NCBI GenBank assembly: GCA_964542475.1
Contig: CAZIUL010000068.1
Location: 1-21,209 of the forward strand
DNA from: CAZIUL01 sp964542475
GTDB lineage: Bacteria > Planctomycetota > B15-G4 > CAYZWU01
Length of the DNA stretch: 21,209 nt
Direction: 5' to 3'
Shown here: positions 1 to 6,988 of the stretch, piece by piece
Position numbering within the stretch: position 1 is the stretch's first letter
Layout: each line of letters opens with the position of its first letter
Translations under genes and position numbers: made by a program
Notes under the pieces: generated by a model
What the model saw: only the letters and a program-made list of their open reading frames with translations
Databases searched by the model: none
What the model was told of the DNA's origin: nothing

Positions 1-72
1 TTTTTCTAGGCTTTGAATGATAATAAGCTCACTTTTTTATGACGCATTAAGGTTAGGTTACTGGGTACAGCA

Positions 73-1446
73 TTGCCTGCAACGAGTAACGGCGACGAGT
101 CGGGAGCAGAGCGCCCCAACATCCTTTTCATAGCCATCGACGACCTGAGACCGCAACTTGGCTGCTATGGTCACAGCGAAACGCTCTCCCCGAACATTGA
201 TAAGCTCGCCTCCCGGGGAACCATATTCGAGAGAGCCTATTGCAATGTGCCGGTGTGCGGACCTTCGCGCGTGAGTGTGATGACCGGGATTCGAACGCAC
301 TCCGGTCAATGGAAGACCAGCAACCTGAAAGGGAAATTCACCTCATTACCATCCTACTTCAGGCAACACGGCTACCATGCACTCTCCAACGGCAAAGTGC
401 TCCATCACATGCACGATCGCAAAGACGATTGGTCCGAACCTCCGTGGCGATCTGCCGCAATCTATCACGGCACGGAAGATTGGGCCGGCTACAACAACTA
501 CGGGGTCTGGCAAAACGAAGAGTCAAGTAAGCATATAAACCCGAAATCAAGACGTGGCCCATACTCTGAGGCGGCAGATGTCCCTGATAACTCTTACCAG
601 GACGGTAAAGTCGCCGACAAAACCATAGCCGACCTCAAAAGACTGAAGAAGCTACAGAAACCGTTCTTCCTGGCATGCGGGTTCTGGCGCCCGCACCTGC
701 CGTTCAACGCGCCGAAAAAGTACTGGGATATGTACAATCCCAAAGAAGTCGCGCTGGCCTCCAACCGCTTCAGTCCCAAGGATCTTCCCGATCCATGCCG
801 AACGTCAGGAGAAATCGATGGCTACGCGCTAACCGGTAAGCGCAAGCAGTTGGAAGAATTTCATCGGGAGGCAAGGCATGCCTATTATGCGTGTGTGACT
901 TATGTGGACGCTCAAATCGGAAAGATAACAAAAGAACTGGATACACTTGGCCTTTCTGAGAATACGATCATTATCCTCTGGGGTGATCATGGCTGGAACT
1001 TGGGAGAACACAATTTCTGGGGAAAACATAACACGCTTAATAATTCACTTCACTCGCCTCTTATCGTGTATGCCCCTGGGAGACGAGAGAAGAGTCGAAC
1101 AAGCCGTCTTGTCGAATTTGTTGATATCTACCCGAGCCTTTGTGAGCTGGCAGGCTTGCCCGTGCCAGGACATGTTCAAGGTAGAAGCTTTGTTCCTTTG
1201 ATGAACAACCCCGAACAAGAATGGAAATCTGCGGTGTTTTGCAAGTGGTCAGGGTGTGACGCAGTCAAAACAGACCGTTATCTGTATACCGAGTGGAAGA
1301 AGGGCGGCAAAGTCACCCACAGGATGCTGTTCGATCACAAAACCGATCCATTCGAGAACATCAACATCGCAGAAACAGCGGAGGCGAAAGACACCGCAGA
1401 TCAACTCAGCAAGCTTCTTCAGGCTGGATGGAGGAGCATAGAATGA
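73..1446 (+). CDS. Sulfatase, iduronate-2-sulfatase-like (formylglycine type), N-terminus possibly truncated
   Basis: Type I sulfatase of the alkaline-phosphatase fold, hydrolysing sulfate esters, most likely on sulfated polysaccharide. Metal-site aspartates D23-D24 are in AIDDLRPQLGCYG. The formylglycine motif is C62-G-P-S-R66. H208 lies in FWRPHLPF, and the second metal/active-site block is D305-H306 (GDHGWNLGEH) with K318-H319. The LRPQLGCYG and RPHLPF signatures resemble iduronate-2-sulfatase-like members. At 457 aa the catalytic domain is complete. The start is uncertain: TTG at 73 has no convincing ribosome binding site, and an in-frame TGA at 40-42 limits extension to about 10 codons. 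Those codons would read LLGTALPA just before residue 4, like the end of a signal peptide whose first part is missing. Base composition looks less GC-rich than the polymerase genes beside it. It converges on dnaE with 39 bp between the stop codons. Family is firm; exact substrate is not. Confidence 0.88.
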   Translation: MPATSNGDESGAERPNILFIAIDDLRPQLGCYGHSETLSPNIDKLASRGTIFERAYCNVPVCGPSRVSVMTGIRTHSGQWKTSNLKGKFTSLPSYFRQHGYHALSNGKVLHHMHDRKDDWSEPPWRSAAIYHGTEDWAGYNNYGVWQNEESSKHINPKSRRGPYSEAADVPDNSYQDGKVADKTIADLKRLKKLQKPFFLACGFWRPHLPFNAPKKYWDMYNPKEVALASNRFSPKDLPDPCRTSGEIDGYALTGKRKQLEEFHREARHAYYACVTYVDAQIGKITKELDTLGLSENTIIILWGDHGWNLGEHNFWGKHNTLNNSLHSPLIVYAPGRREKSRTSRLVEFVDIYPSLCELAGLPVPGHVQGRSFVPLMNNPEQEWKSAVFCKWSGCDAVKTDRYLYTEWKKGGKVTHRMLFDHKTDPFENINIAETAEAKDTADQLSKLLQAGWRSIE

Positions 1447-1485
1447 CACCGAACAAAGCCAAGCCATCAAGGCGACAGCCCGCGC

Positions 1486-4400
1486 CTACCACCTTTTTCC
1501 TTCTTCTCCAAGCCCCACGATCCGCTCCGCGCGAACCGCGAGAGCGCCGTACTGGTCATCAACCCGGCCGTCGACCAGGTACGGGCCGGGGCTGTCCAGG
1601 GCGAAGCGGGTTCTCTTGTACGTCTCAGGAAAGAGTACCGCCTCGAAAACACCGTGCTCGTCGTCAAGCGTCAGGAAGCGCATCAGCTTTCCGTTCCTGG
1701 TGCGTACCCTGCGCGACGCGGCTATCACTCCTGCCAGGCGGATGAAGCGGCCCGCCACTTCAGATATGCGGGAGCTCATGTCCGCGCCCGCCCTGCCGAG
1801 CTGCTCGCGGTACGCTGCCAGCGGGTGTTCCCTGCAGGTGAAGCCCATGATCTCCCACTCGTCCTTCCAGAGCCTGGATTCGGGCAGCTTCGGGAGCGCG
1901 GGATCCGGCAGCCCTTGAGCCGGGCCTGGCCGGCGGACCGGTCCGTACCCGAGAGCCGGCTCGCGCACAATGCAGTCCCGCATCCTCTTGTGCGAGGTCA
2001 TCACCTTCCAGAGAAGCCGGTTTCGCGCGATACCGGTAAAATCCAGGGCCCCGCATCTTATGAGGCTCTCCGCTTCCTCCTCGCGCGGCCTGGCGCGTGC
2101 CACGAGCTGCTCCAGCGACTGGAAAGGCCTCGCCTTCAGGATCCGTTTCGTGGTGTCAGTCGAAAGCGATGCGATGCTCGCCAATCCGGAGCGCACCGCG
2201 CCTCCGTCCATGGCAAACTCCGCGCCGGAGCGGTTCACGCACGGCGCAAGCATGTCCACGCCGGAACGTTTCGCCTCTTCCACGAGCACCCACACCGGGT
2301 ACATGCCCTCGTTGTTGTTGAGCGCGGCTGTCCAGTACTCGGGCGGATGGTTCGCCCTTAGCCATGCAGACGCGTACGCGAGAAGCGCGTAGCTCGCGGA
2401 GTGCGCCCTGCAGAAGCTGTAGCTCTTGAACTTTTCGATCTGCGCGATGATCTCCTGCGCGGCGCCGCGCTTGATTTCCCGCTTTTCGCAGCCTGCAAGG
2501 AACCTCTCCTTGATCGCCCCCTTCTCCTTTTCGTCACATCCCTTGGTCATGGCTTTTCTGAACCGGTCCGCATCGCCCGCGCTGAACCCGGCCGCTTCCA
2601 TTGCAAGCAGCATGGCATCATCCTCGTAGAGCATGACCCCGTGTGTTACACCCAGGACCTTTTCGAGCGGGCGCGGCATCCGCGGAGCGCTTTCCATGCC
2701 CCTCTTTCTCCGCACGAACAGCTCCTTCATGCCGAGCCCCGATGCGCCCGGCCTTATCAGCGCAAGCGCCTGCATTATCTCCTCCACGCGATCCGGCCTC
2801 ATCTGCATGAGCAGGTGCCGCATTGCCGGGCTTTCGAGCTGGCCGCAGCCCATGGTTTTGCCCGCGCGGATCAGGTCGAACGCCTTTTGCGCGCGCGCGC
2901 CGTTCACGGGAAGCTTTTCCGGATCGATGCTCTTTCCCGTACTTTTGCCGACGAGCCGCACAGCCTCGCTCACCGTGGAGAGCGACCTGTTTCCGAGCAG
3001 GTCGAGCTTCACGAGCCCCGCGCGCTCCACGCCGCGCTTGTCGTACGCGGTGATCACCACGCCTTTCTGTGCGCGGACAAGGGGCGCGTACGAGGAGATC
3101 GGGCCGGGCGTGATCACAACACCCCCGCAGTGAACCGACAGGTGATGGGGAAAGCCCTCGATCGACTTCGAAAGAGCGAGCGCCTTCTCGACAACGCCGG
3201 CGTCAGCGGGCAGGGTGTTGAACCGCTTCCTGGAGATGCCATATCTCAGCTTCCTTGCGATCTGCGTGATAACCGGGTTCGACAGGCCGAGCGCCTTGGC
3301 TGTCTCCCTGAACGCGAGCCGCGGCTGAAGAGTTGCATAGGTGGCGATCATGGCCGTGCGGTCGCGGCCGAACCGGCGGAAGGTGTAGTCGATCACCTCA
3401 TCCCTCAGGCGCCAGCAGAAGTCCACGTCGAGGTCAGGGTAGTCGGTGCGGCCGGGGTTCAGGAACCGCTCGAAGGGGAGGCAGTAGCGCACGGGATCAA
3501 CATTGGTGATCTTGAGCGTGTAAGCCACGAGAGAGCCCGCCCCGGAGCCGCGGCCCGCTGTGGGCGTGCCGAGCGAGCGCGCGTGGCGCACGATATCCTC
3601 AACCACGAGGAAGTAGTCCGCGAAGCCCATGCGCGTGATGGTTTCGAGCTCCGTCTCCAGCCTGTGGAGCACCTCGGCCGGGAGGCGGCTGCCACGCCCG
3701 TTGCGCCCCCCCCTGCCGCAGCGCTCTCGAGCGCCCGCAAAAGCGTGCTCCCTGAGCATGCGCGGCCCGTGCTCGCCCGCGATCCTCGGGAAAGCGGTCT
3801 CGCGTTCGAGCAGATCAAAGGAGCACTGCTCAGCGATCGCCAGGCTGTTCGCGAGCGCGCAGGGCACGTGCCTGAAGCGCTCCGCCATATCTGCCGGCGA
3901 ACGCAAAAAAGCGTCCGGGCGCGCGAGGTCTGGGGGAACGAGAGTCTCCACTGTTTTTCCGAGGCGGATGGCGGTCAGGAGGCGATGGGTCGCGAACCCG
4001 GAGCGGTCCGCGAAGAATGTTTCCTCCGCGGCCACAATCGGAAGGTCCCGGGCAGAGGGGCCGCGCCTTGCGCATGCCGAGGCTTCCAGGAAGAGCCTTT
4101 TTTCGAACGCATCCCGCACCTTCCCGGCGAGCCGCTCGTCAGCGGTGATGAGGATGAGTCCGTCCGGGTTTTCGAGAAGCGCTTGTTCCAGGGAAAAGCC
4201 GCCTTTCTTCGGCTCCAGGTCGCGCTCGGTGAGGATCCTGCAGAGGGAGGCGTAGCCGTTTTCGTTCTTCACGAGGAGAACGGCCTCGGTCCTCTCGTCC
4301 CTGATCGAGGCGCCGAGCACCGGCTTGATGCCGAACCGTTTCGCTTCCTCGAAAAAGGCAACCGAGCCGAAGAGGTTGTCATCCGTGAAAGCCACGGCGG

Positions 4401-4506
4401 GAAGCCCCTGGTGCGCAGCCCGCTCGAGGTACTCCCTGGTCGTGGAGCCGCCTCGCGCAAGGGACCAGTTACTTCGTAAGCGAAGGGGTGCGTAGAATAT
4501 AGCCAT
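1486..4506 (-). CDS. dnaE2: DNA polymerase III alpha-type, short DnaE of SOS cassette (DnaE2-like)
   Basis: C-family DNA polymerase of 1006 aa, shorter than replicative DnaE (about 1160 aa in E. coli) and close to error-prone DnaE2. Order: PHP domain (about 1-70 and beyond), palm and fingers (about 290-700), HhH region (around SLEQLVARARP), then a C-terminal OB fold. Polymerase aspartates are kept: D358 and D360 in YPDLDVDF, D502 in GLVKLDLLGNRSL, plus the GRGSGAGSL block (318-326). The PHP metal ligands are not: the usual HxH is LRLRS (8-12) and TDH is TDD (41-43), so a PHP nuclease is unlikely. ATG at 4506 lies inside dinB (38-bp overlap) behind a GAGAGGG-type ribosome site, implying translational coupling. 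A Gly/Arg-rich stretch at about 261-273 is unusual. Role inferred: extension of lesions after bypass by the upstream Y-family enzyme, under LexA. The dnaE2 name rests on context and length, not a tree. Confidence 0.9.
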   Translation of the reverse strand: MAIFYAPLRLRSNWSLARGGSTTREYLERAAHQGLPAVAFTDDNLFGSVAFFEEAKRFGIKPVLGASIRDERTEAVLLVKNENGYASLCRILTERDLEPKKGGFSLEQALLENPDGLILITADERLAGKVRDAFEKRLFLEASACARRGPSARDLPIVAAEETFFADRSGFATHRLLTAIRLGKTVETLVPPDLARPDAFLRSPADMAERFRHVPCALANSLAIAEQCSFDLLERETAFPRIAGEHGPRMLREHAFAGARERCGRGGRNGRGSRLPAEVLHRLETELETITRMGFADYFLVVEDIVRHARSLGTPTAGRGSGAGSLVAYTLKITNVDPVRYCLPFERFLNPGRTDYPDLDVDFCWRLRDEVIDYTFRRFGRDRTAMIATYATLQPRLAFRETAKALGLSNPVITQIARKLRYGISRKRFNTLPADAGVVEKALALSKSIEGFPHHLSVHCGGVVITPGPISSYAPLVRAQKGVVITAYDKRGVERAGLVKLDLLGNRSLSTVSEAVRLVGKSTGKSIDPEKLPVNGARAQKAFDLIRAGKTMGCGQLESPAMRHLLMQMRPDRVEEIMQALALIRPGASGLGMKELFVRRKRGMESAPRMPRPLEKVLGVTHGVMLYEDDAMLLAMEAAGFSAGDADRFRKAMTKGCDEKEKGAIKERFLAGCEKREIKRGAAQEIIAQIEKFKSYSFCRAHSASYALLAYASAWLRANHPPEYWTAALNNNEGMYPVWVLVEEAKRSGVDMLAPCVNRSGAEFAMDGGAVRSGLASIASLSTDTTKRILKARPFQSLEQLVARARPREEEAESLIRCGALDFTGIARNRLLWKVMTSHKRMRDCIVREPALGYGPVRRPGPAQGLPDPALPKLPESRLWKDEWEIMGFTCREHPLAAYREQLGRAGADMSSRISEVAGRFIRLAGVIAASRRVRTRNGKLMRFLTLDDEHGVFEAVLFPETYKRTRFALDSPGPYLVDGRVDDQYGALAVRAERIVGLGEEGKRW

Positions 4507-5698
4507 GCTCGTCCCTCTCGAGCGTGTTCATGAGCCCCACGGAAGGGCCTGCCACGACCGCGTTGAACCCGAAACGGGCGCGCACCGCATCCACCGCGCG
4601 CGCGACCCTTCCATGCCGGCCGCTCTCCTTTTCCACGAAGAGCAGGCACTGCTCCCCGTCCGCGCGCACGAGGTTCGAAAGCTTCACGCCAGCGCGGCGA
4701 AGCGACACCCTTCGCGTGTGCAGCGAGCGCAAAAGCTCCATGGCCAGGCCGAACGCGCTTCTTTCCAGATCGAACGGCTCCGGAGCGGTGCGGCTGTTGT
4801 TTTTTACCACCCAGTCGCTGTAGGCGATGCGAAGGCCAAGCGTGCGCGCTTTCAGCCCGAGCTGCCTGACGGTGCGCATGCCGCGCTCGATAAGGTAGTA
4901 GACCATGGATCGGATCTCGTCCGGGTTCGATGTGGCCTTGTGAAAGGTGGTCTCCCTGCTTATGGTGCGGGGGATCTCTTTTTTGTGGAGCACGCGGCCG
5001 TCCTGTCCGCGGCTTCGCGCGTGCAGGGTTTCGCCGTTTTTGCCGAAAAGCGCCACAAGGCCGTCGAGCGGGAGTGCGCGCATCTCAGCCACGGTTCGCA
5101 CGCCTAGAAGCCCGAGCCTTGCCGCGGTCCTGCTTCCCACCCCGGGGAGCTTTCGTATCGGCATGTTCGCGAGAAAGCGCTCGATCTCGTGCTCGGCAAC
5201 CATGCAGAGGCCGTCAGGCTTGGCTTCAGCGCCTGCCATGCGGGCTGTCACGCGGCTCGGGCCGATGCCGATGGTTGCGCGGAGCCCGGTCTCGTTGCGG
5301 ATCGTTTTCTTCAGGAAGGATGCTGCCGTGCGCGCGTCCGGGTAGATGCGGTGCGTGCCGGTCATGTCGAGGTAGGCGTCGTCCAGGTAGCTGTCCACCG
5401 CGGGCGAGATCTCGCGGCAGAGCTCCCACACCCTGTCCGCGAAGGAACGGTACACCTTGGAATCCCCGGCCAGGTACACGGCGTGGGGGCACAGCTTTCG
5501 CGCCTCGTGAAGAGCCATGCCCGCGTGAAGCCCGAACCCGCGCGCTTCGTAGGAGCAGCTTGCTATCACGCCCGAGCCCACAACCACTGGCCGGCCCGCG
5601 AGGAACGGGAGGCGGGCCTGCTCAACGGATGGAAAGAAGGCATCCACATCCAGGTGCATGATGCGCGGAGAACCTTTTTTTCGCGGTTTCGTTGTCAT
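4469..5698 (-). CDS. dinB: Y-family translesion DNA polymerase (DinB/Pol IV-like)
   Basis: Y-family polymerase, 409 aa. It has the N-terminal palm motif IMHLDVDAFFPSVEQ (D17), the fingers motif SYEARGFGLHAGM (about 49-61) and the second catalytic block SYLDDAYLDMT (103-113). An HhH thumb follows (KLPGVGSRTAARLGLLGV), then a little-finger domain to the C-terminus. Relative to E. coli DinB (D8, D103, E104) the residues are D17, D106 and D107, so the catalytic Glu is Asp. This differs from ImuB proteins, where the acidic triad is lost, so activity is plausible. ATG at 5698 is 6 bp after the TGA of the preceding small gene, with GGGTGAG as a possible ribosome site overlapping that stop. The 3' end overlaps dnaE by 38 bp. 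Together with lexA it forms an SOS mutagenesis unit. The dinB symbol is used in the broad sense; it may be a separate Y-family subgroup dedicated to this cassette. Confidence 0.9.
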   Translation of the reverse strand: MTTKPRKKGSPRIMHLDVDAFFPSVEQARLPFLAGRPVVVGSGVIASCSYEARGFGLHAGMALHEARKLCPHAVYLAGDSKVYRSFADRVWELCREISPAVDSYLDDAYLDMTGTHRIYPDARTAASFLKKTIRNETGLRATIGIGPSRVTARMAGAEAKPDGLCMVAEHEIERFLANMPIRKLPGVGSRTAARLGLLGVRTVAEMRALPLDGLVALFGKNGETLHARSRGQDGRVLHKKEIPRTISRETTFHKATSNPDEIRSMVYYLIERGMRTVRQLGLKARTLGLRIAYSDWVVKNNSRTAPEPFDLERSAFGLAMELLRSLHTRRVSLRRAGVKLSNLVRADGEQCLLFVEKESGRHGRVARAVDAVRARFGFNAVVAGPSVGLMNTLERDEHGYILRTPSLTK

Positions 5699-5704
5699 TG
5701 TTTC

Positions 5705-5956
5705 TCACCCATCCAGCATGACCGCGTCCGCGTACCAGAGGTTGTCAAGGACGCGCCAGCTCAACTGGTACACCGCGCCCTGTGATTCGATCGAGTAGTA
5801 GATGACCTTGTCGCTTCCGTCCCGCTCCTCCCATGAAGCTGCGAGCCGCTCCACCGTGAAGGTGCGGCCCGCCCGCTTGAACATGACGGGCCGCGCCCGG
5901 CCTCCCTCGAAGTCGGCCCGCACCTTGATGGGCTCGTTGAGCTTCTCGACCTGCAT
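5705..5956 (-). CDS. Small SOS-cassette protein, DUF6504-like
   Basis: Soluble 83-aa protein without signal peptide or membrane segment. Its pattern is a Pro-Ile-Lys-Val start, a basic FKRAGRTFTVERLAASW block, an aromatic middle (VIYYSIESQ) and a YQLSWRVLDNLWYADAVML end. This resembles the DUF6504 proteins found beside imuB/dinB and dnaE2 in other bacteria, as I recall that family; the assignment is by eye. It sits 6 bp upstream of the Y-family polymerase and is presumably cotranscribed with it. I chose ATG at 5956. A TTG at 5980 would add eight residues, but that extension enters the REP-like hairpin. Function unknown; an accessory factor or regulator of the polymerases is inference only. 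Confidence 0.72.
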   Translation of the reverse strand: MQVEKLNEPIKVRADFEGGRARPVMFKRAGRTFTVERLAASWEERDGSDKVIYYSIESQGAVYQLSWRVLDNLWYADAVMLDG

Positions 5957-5972
5957 GGCAACACCCAAAAGC

Positions 5973-6011
5973 AGGGACAAAAGGGGACAGGCGCGCGAAC
6001 ACCTGTCCCTT
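5973..6011. repeat. REP-like hairpin, GGGACAGG arms
   Basis: Perfect 8-bp inverted arms GGGACAGG (5984-5991) and CCTGTCCC (6002-6009) flank a 10-base GC-rich loop. An extra direct GGGACA precedes them (5974-5979). Hairpins with a GGGACAGG core resemble REP elements mobilised by REP-associated tyrosine transposases, but no such transposase is in the window. The hairpin lies just upstream of the small SOS gene and next to the large palindrome. Confidence 0.6.
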
Positions 6012-6185
6012 GGCCGCTTATTTCATACTCTTCGTCGCGAGGTGCCGCAAACTGTGTTGTGGCAAGGCGCATGTCAGGAGACGACCGCAGACCTGTTCCT
6101 ACAGGTTGAGGATCGTCTCCTGGCATGAAACGCAGCCACAGTGCAGTTTACGGTGCCGCAGCAGAAGAGGATGAAGAATGCGGGC
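6012..6185. repeat. 174-bp near-symmetric palindrome of two 75-bp repeat arms
   Basis: The left arm (6012-6086) and right arm (6110-6185) are inverted copies of one approximately 75-bp unit. The unit runs from GGTCGTCTCCTG through CAGTTTGCGGCACC to AAGCGG. The spacer holds a perfect small dyad, ACCTGT (6091-6096) and ACAGGT (6101-6106). Both dyads centre on the same point, near 6098.5. A third single copy, in the right-arm orientation, lies at 16498-16572. The element sits in the 296-bp gap between lexA and the small SOS gene, so a transcript across it would fold into one long hairpin. No open reading frame there looks like a protein. It may be a MITE or REP-type (BIME-like) element, a transcript-processing site, or both. 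Confidence 0.8.
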
Positions 6186-6224
6186 AAGGCTGCGGACAGC
6201 TGCGTGCGGCTGCCCCCGTTTTCG

Positions 6225-6256
6225 TTTCACATATCTATTTCACGTGTCCATTTCAC
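6225..6256. repeat. Three TTTCAC motifs at exact 13-bp spacing
   Basis: TTTCAC occurs at 6225-6230, 6238-6243 and 6251-6256, each step being 13 bp; the last copy overlaps the lexA stop codon. The bases between the motifs are only partly conserved. This could be a short tandem duplication or a protein-binding iteron; nothing else supports a role. Confidence 0.5.
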
Positions 6257-6876
6257 ATTTTGCGGATCAGGCCGACCACAGCGCCGGCCACGCGGATGTC
6301 GTCTTTTTCAGCATCCGCCTCCATGGTGTCGAAGGCGGGGTTCTCGGGCTCGAGCCTGATCAGGGAGCCTCTCCTGTAGAACCGTTTCACAGTGGCTTCG
6401 TTGTTTACCACGACCACGGCGATCTCCCCCTTTCCCGCCAGATCTTTACCAGTGCGTACCGCTGCGAGGTCTCCGTCGCGGATGCCCGCCCCCTCCATGC
6501 TGTCGCCTTTCACGCGGAGAAAGAAGAAGCTCTCCTCGGGTCCGAACAGCTCCTCGATCTTCACGCGGCCCTCGAGGTTCTCTTCCGCGAGCACCGGAAC
6601 GCCTGCCGCGATCTGCCCCACAAGGGGCACCCCCTGCAAGGCCGCGGCATCCTTGGGAGCCCGCCCTTTCTCCGTAAGGCGCACGTTGCGGCTTTGGCCC
6701 GGGCGGCGCCTGATGTACCCCTTGCGCTCGAGCCTGTCGATGTGCTGGGCCACTGACTTCGGGTCAAGCTTCATGGCTTGCGCTGTCTCCCGCAAGGTGG
6801 GGGGAACCCCCTCCCGCTCGATCGCTCGCCTGATCACGCGAAGCACAGCGTCCTGCCTTTTCGTCGGTTTTTCCAT
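6253..6876 (-). CDS. lexA: LexA repressor (SOS regulator, S24 self-cleaving)
   Basis: Transcriptional repressor of the SOS regulon, 207 aa (E. coli 202). The N-terminal winged helix-turn-helix spans about 1-68, with PPTLRETAQAMKLDPKSVAQ as its first helices. The C-terminal S24 domain carries the scissile A91-G92 (QIAAGVP), nucleophile S126 (KGDSME) and general base K164 (EATVKRF), so RecA-stimulated autocleavage should be intact. ATG at 6876 has a strong ribosome site (AGGAGGG) a few bases upstream. A perfect TATAAT at 6904-6909 (minus strand) overlaps a 22-bp palindrome, implying autoregulation. Downstream on the same strand are the small gene, dinB and dnaE. The recognition helix differs from E. 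coli LexA, consistent with a different box. Confidence 0.96.
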   Translation of the reverse strand: MEKPTKRQDAVLRVIRRAIEREGVPPTLRETAQAMKLDPKSVAQHIDRLERKGYIRRRPGQSRNVRLTEKGRAPKDAAALQGVPLVGQIAAGVPVLAEENLEGRVKIEELFGPEESFFFLRVKGDSMEGAGIRDGDLAAVRTGKDLAGKGEIAVVVVNNEATVKRFYRRGSLIRLEPENPAFDTMEADAEKDDIRVAGAVVGLIRKM

Positions 6877-6889
6877 GAGCCCTCCTTGC

Positions 6890-6905
6890 TTTACGATATC
6901 GTCAT
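6890..6905. promoter_or_regulatory. ACGATATCGT palindrome in the lexA leader
   Basis: A perfect 10-bp palindrome ACGATATCGT (6893-6902) lies between the lexA -10 and its ribosome site. Half-sites of the same sequence occur in tandem upstream of the SPFH gene (14983-15003). It may be a second regulator's site near the transcription start, or an AT-rich coincidence. Confidence 0.35.
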
Positions 6906-6927
6906 TATACCATCACCTGATGGTATA
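6904..6927 (-). promoter_or_regulatory. lexA promoter -10 with overlapping palindromic operator (candidate SOS box)
   Basis: Arms TATACCATCA (6906-6915) and TGATGGTATA (6918-6927) are perfect 10-bp inverted copies around a CC centre. The downstream arm overlaps the minus-strand -10 element TATAAT (6904-6909), so a bound repressor would block RNA polymerase. Neither the E. coli CTGT-N8-ACAG nor the GAAC-N4-GTTC box is present. Position and symmetry make this the best LexA operator candidate. Confidence 0.7.
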
Positions 6928-6988
6928 AAAAGACAAATTCTGAAACTTTTTCGAAAAATGCGGTTTGGGGGAAACAAGGGGAGATCGG

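Noticed and set aside
17..73. ATG at 17 as the start of a shifted sulfatase signal peptide
   Set aside because: It is in another frame, and its translation has no hydrophobic core of signal-peptide length, so a simple frameshift does not restore a leader.
2401..4479. Long plus-strand open frame (692 codons) opposite dnaE
   Set aside because: It is fully antisense to a clear DNA polymerase gene, has Arg/Ala/His-rich low-complexity composition, and shows no family motif; GC-rich codon use leaves the opposite frame open.
6012..6185. CRISPR or tRNA-like structure
   Set aside because: There are only two inverted units rather than direct repeats with spacers, and no cloverleaf or CCA end.
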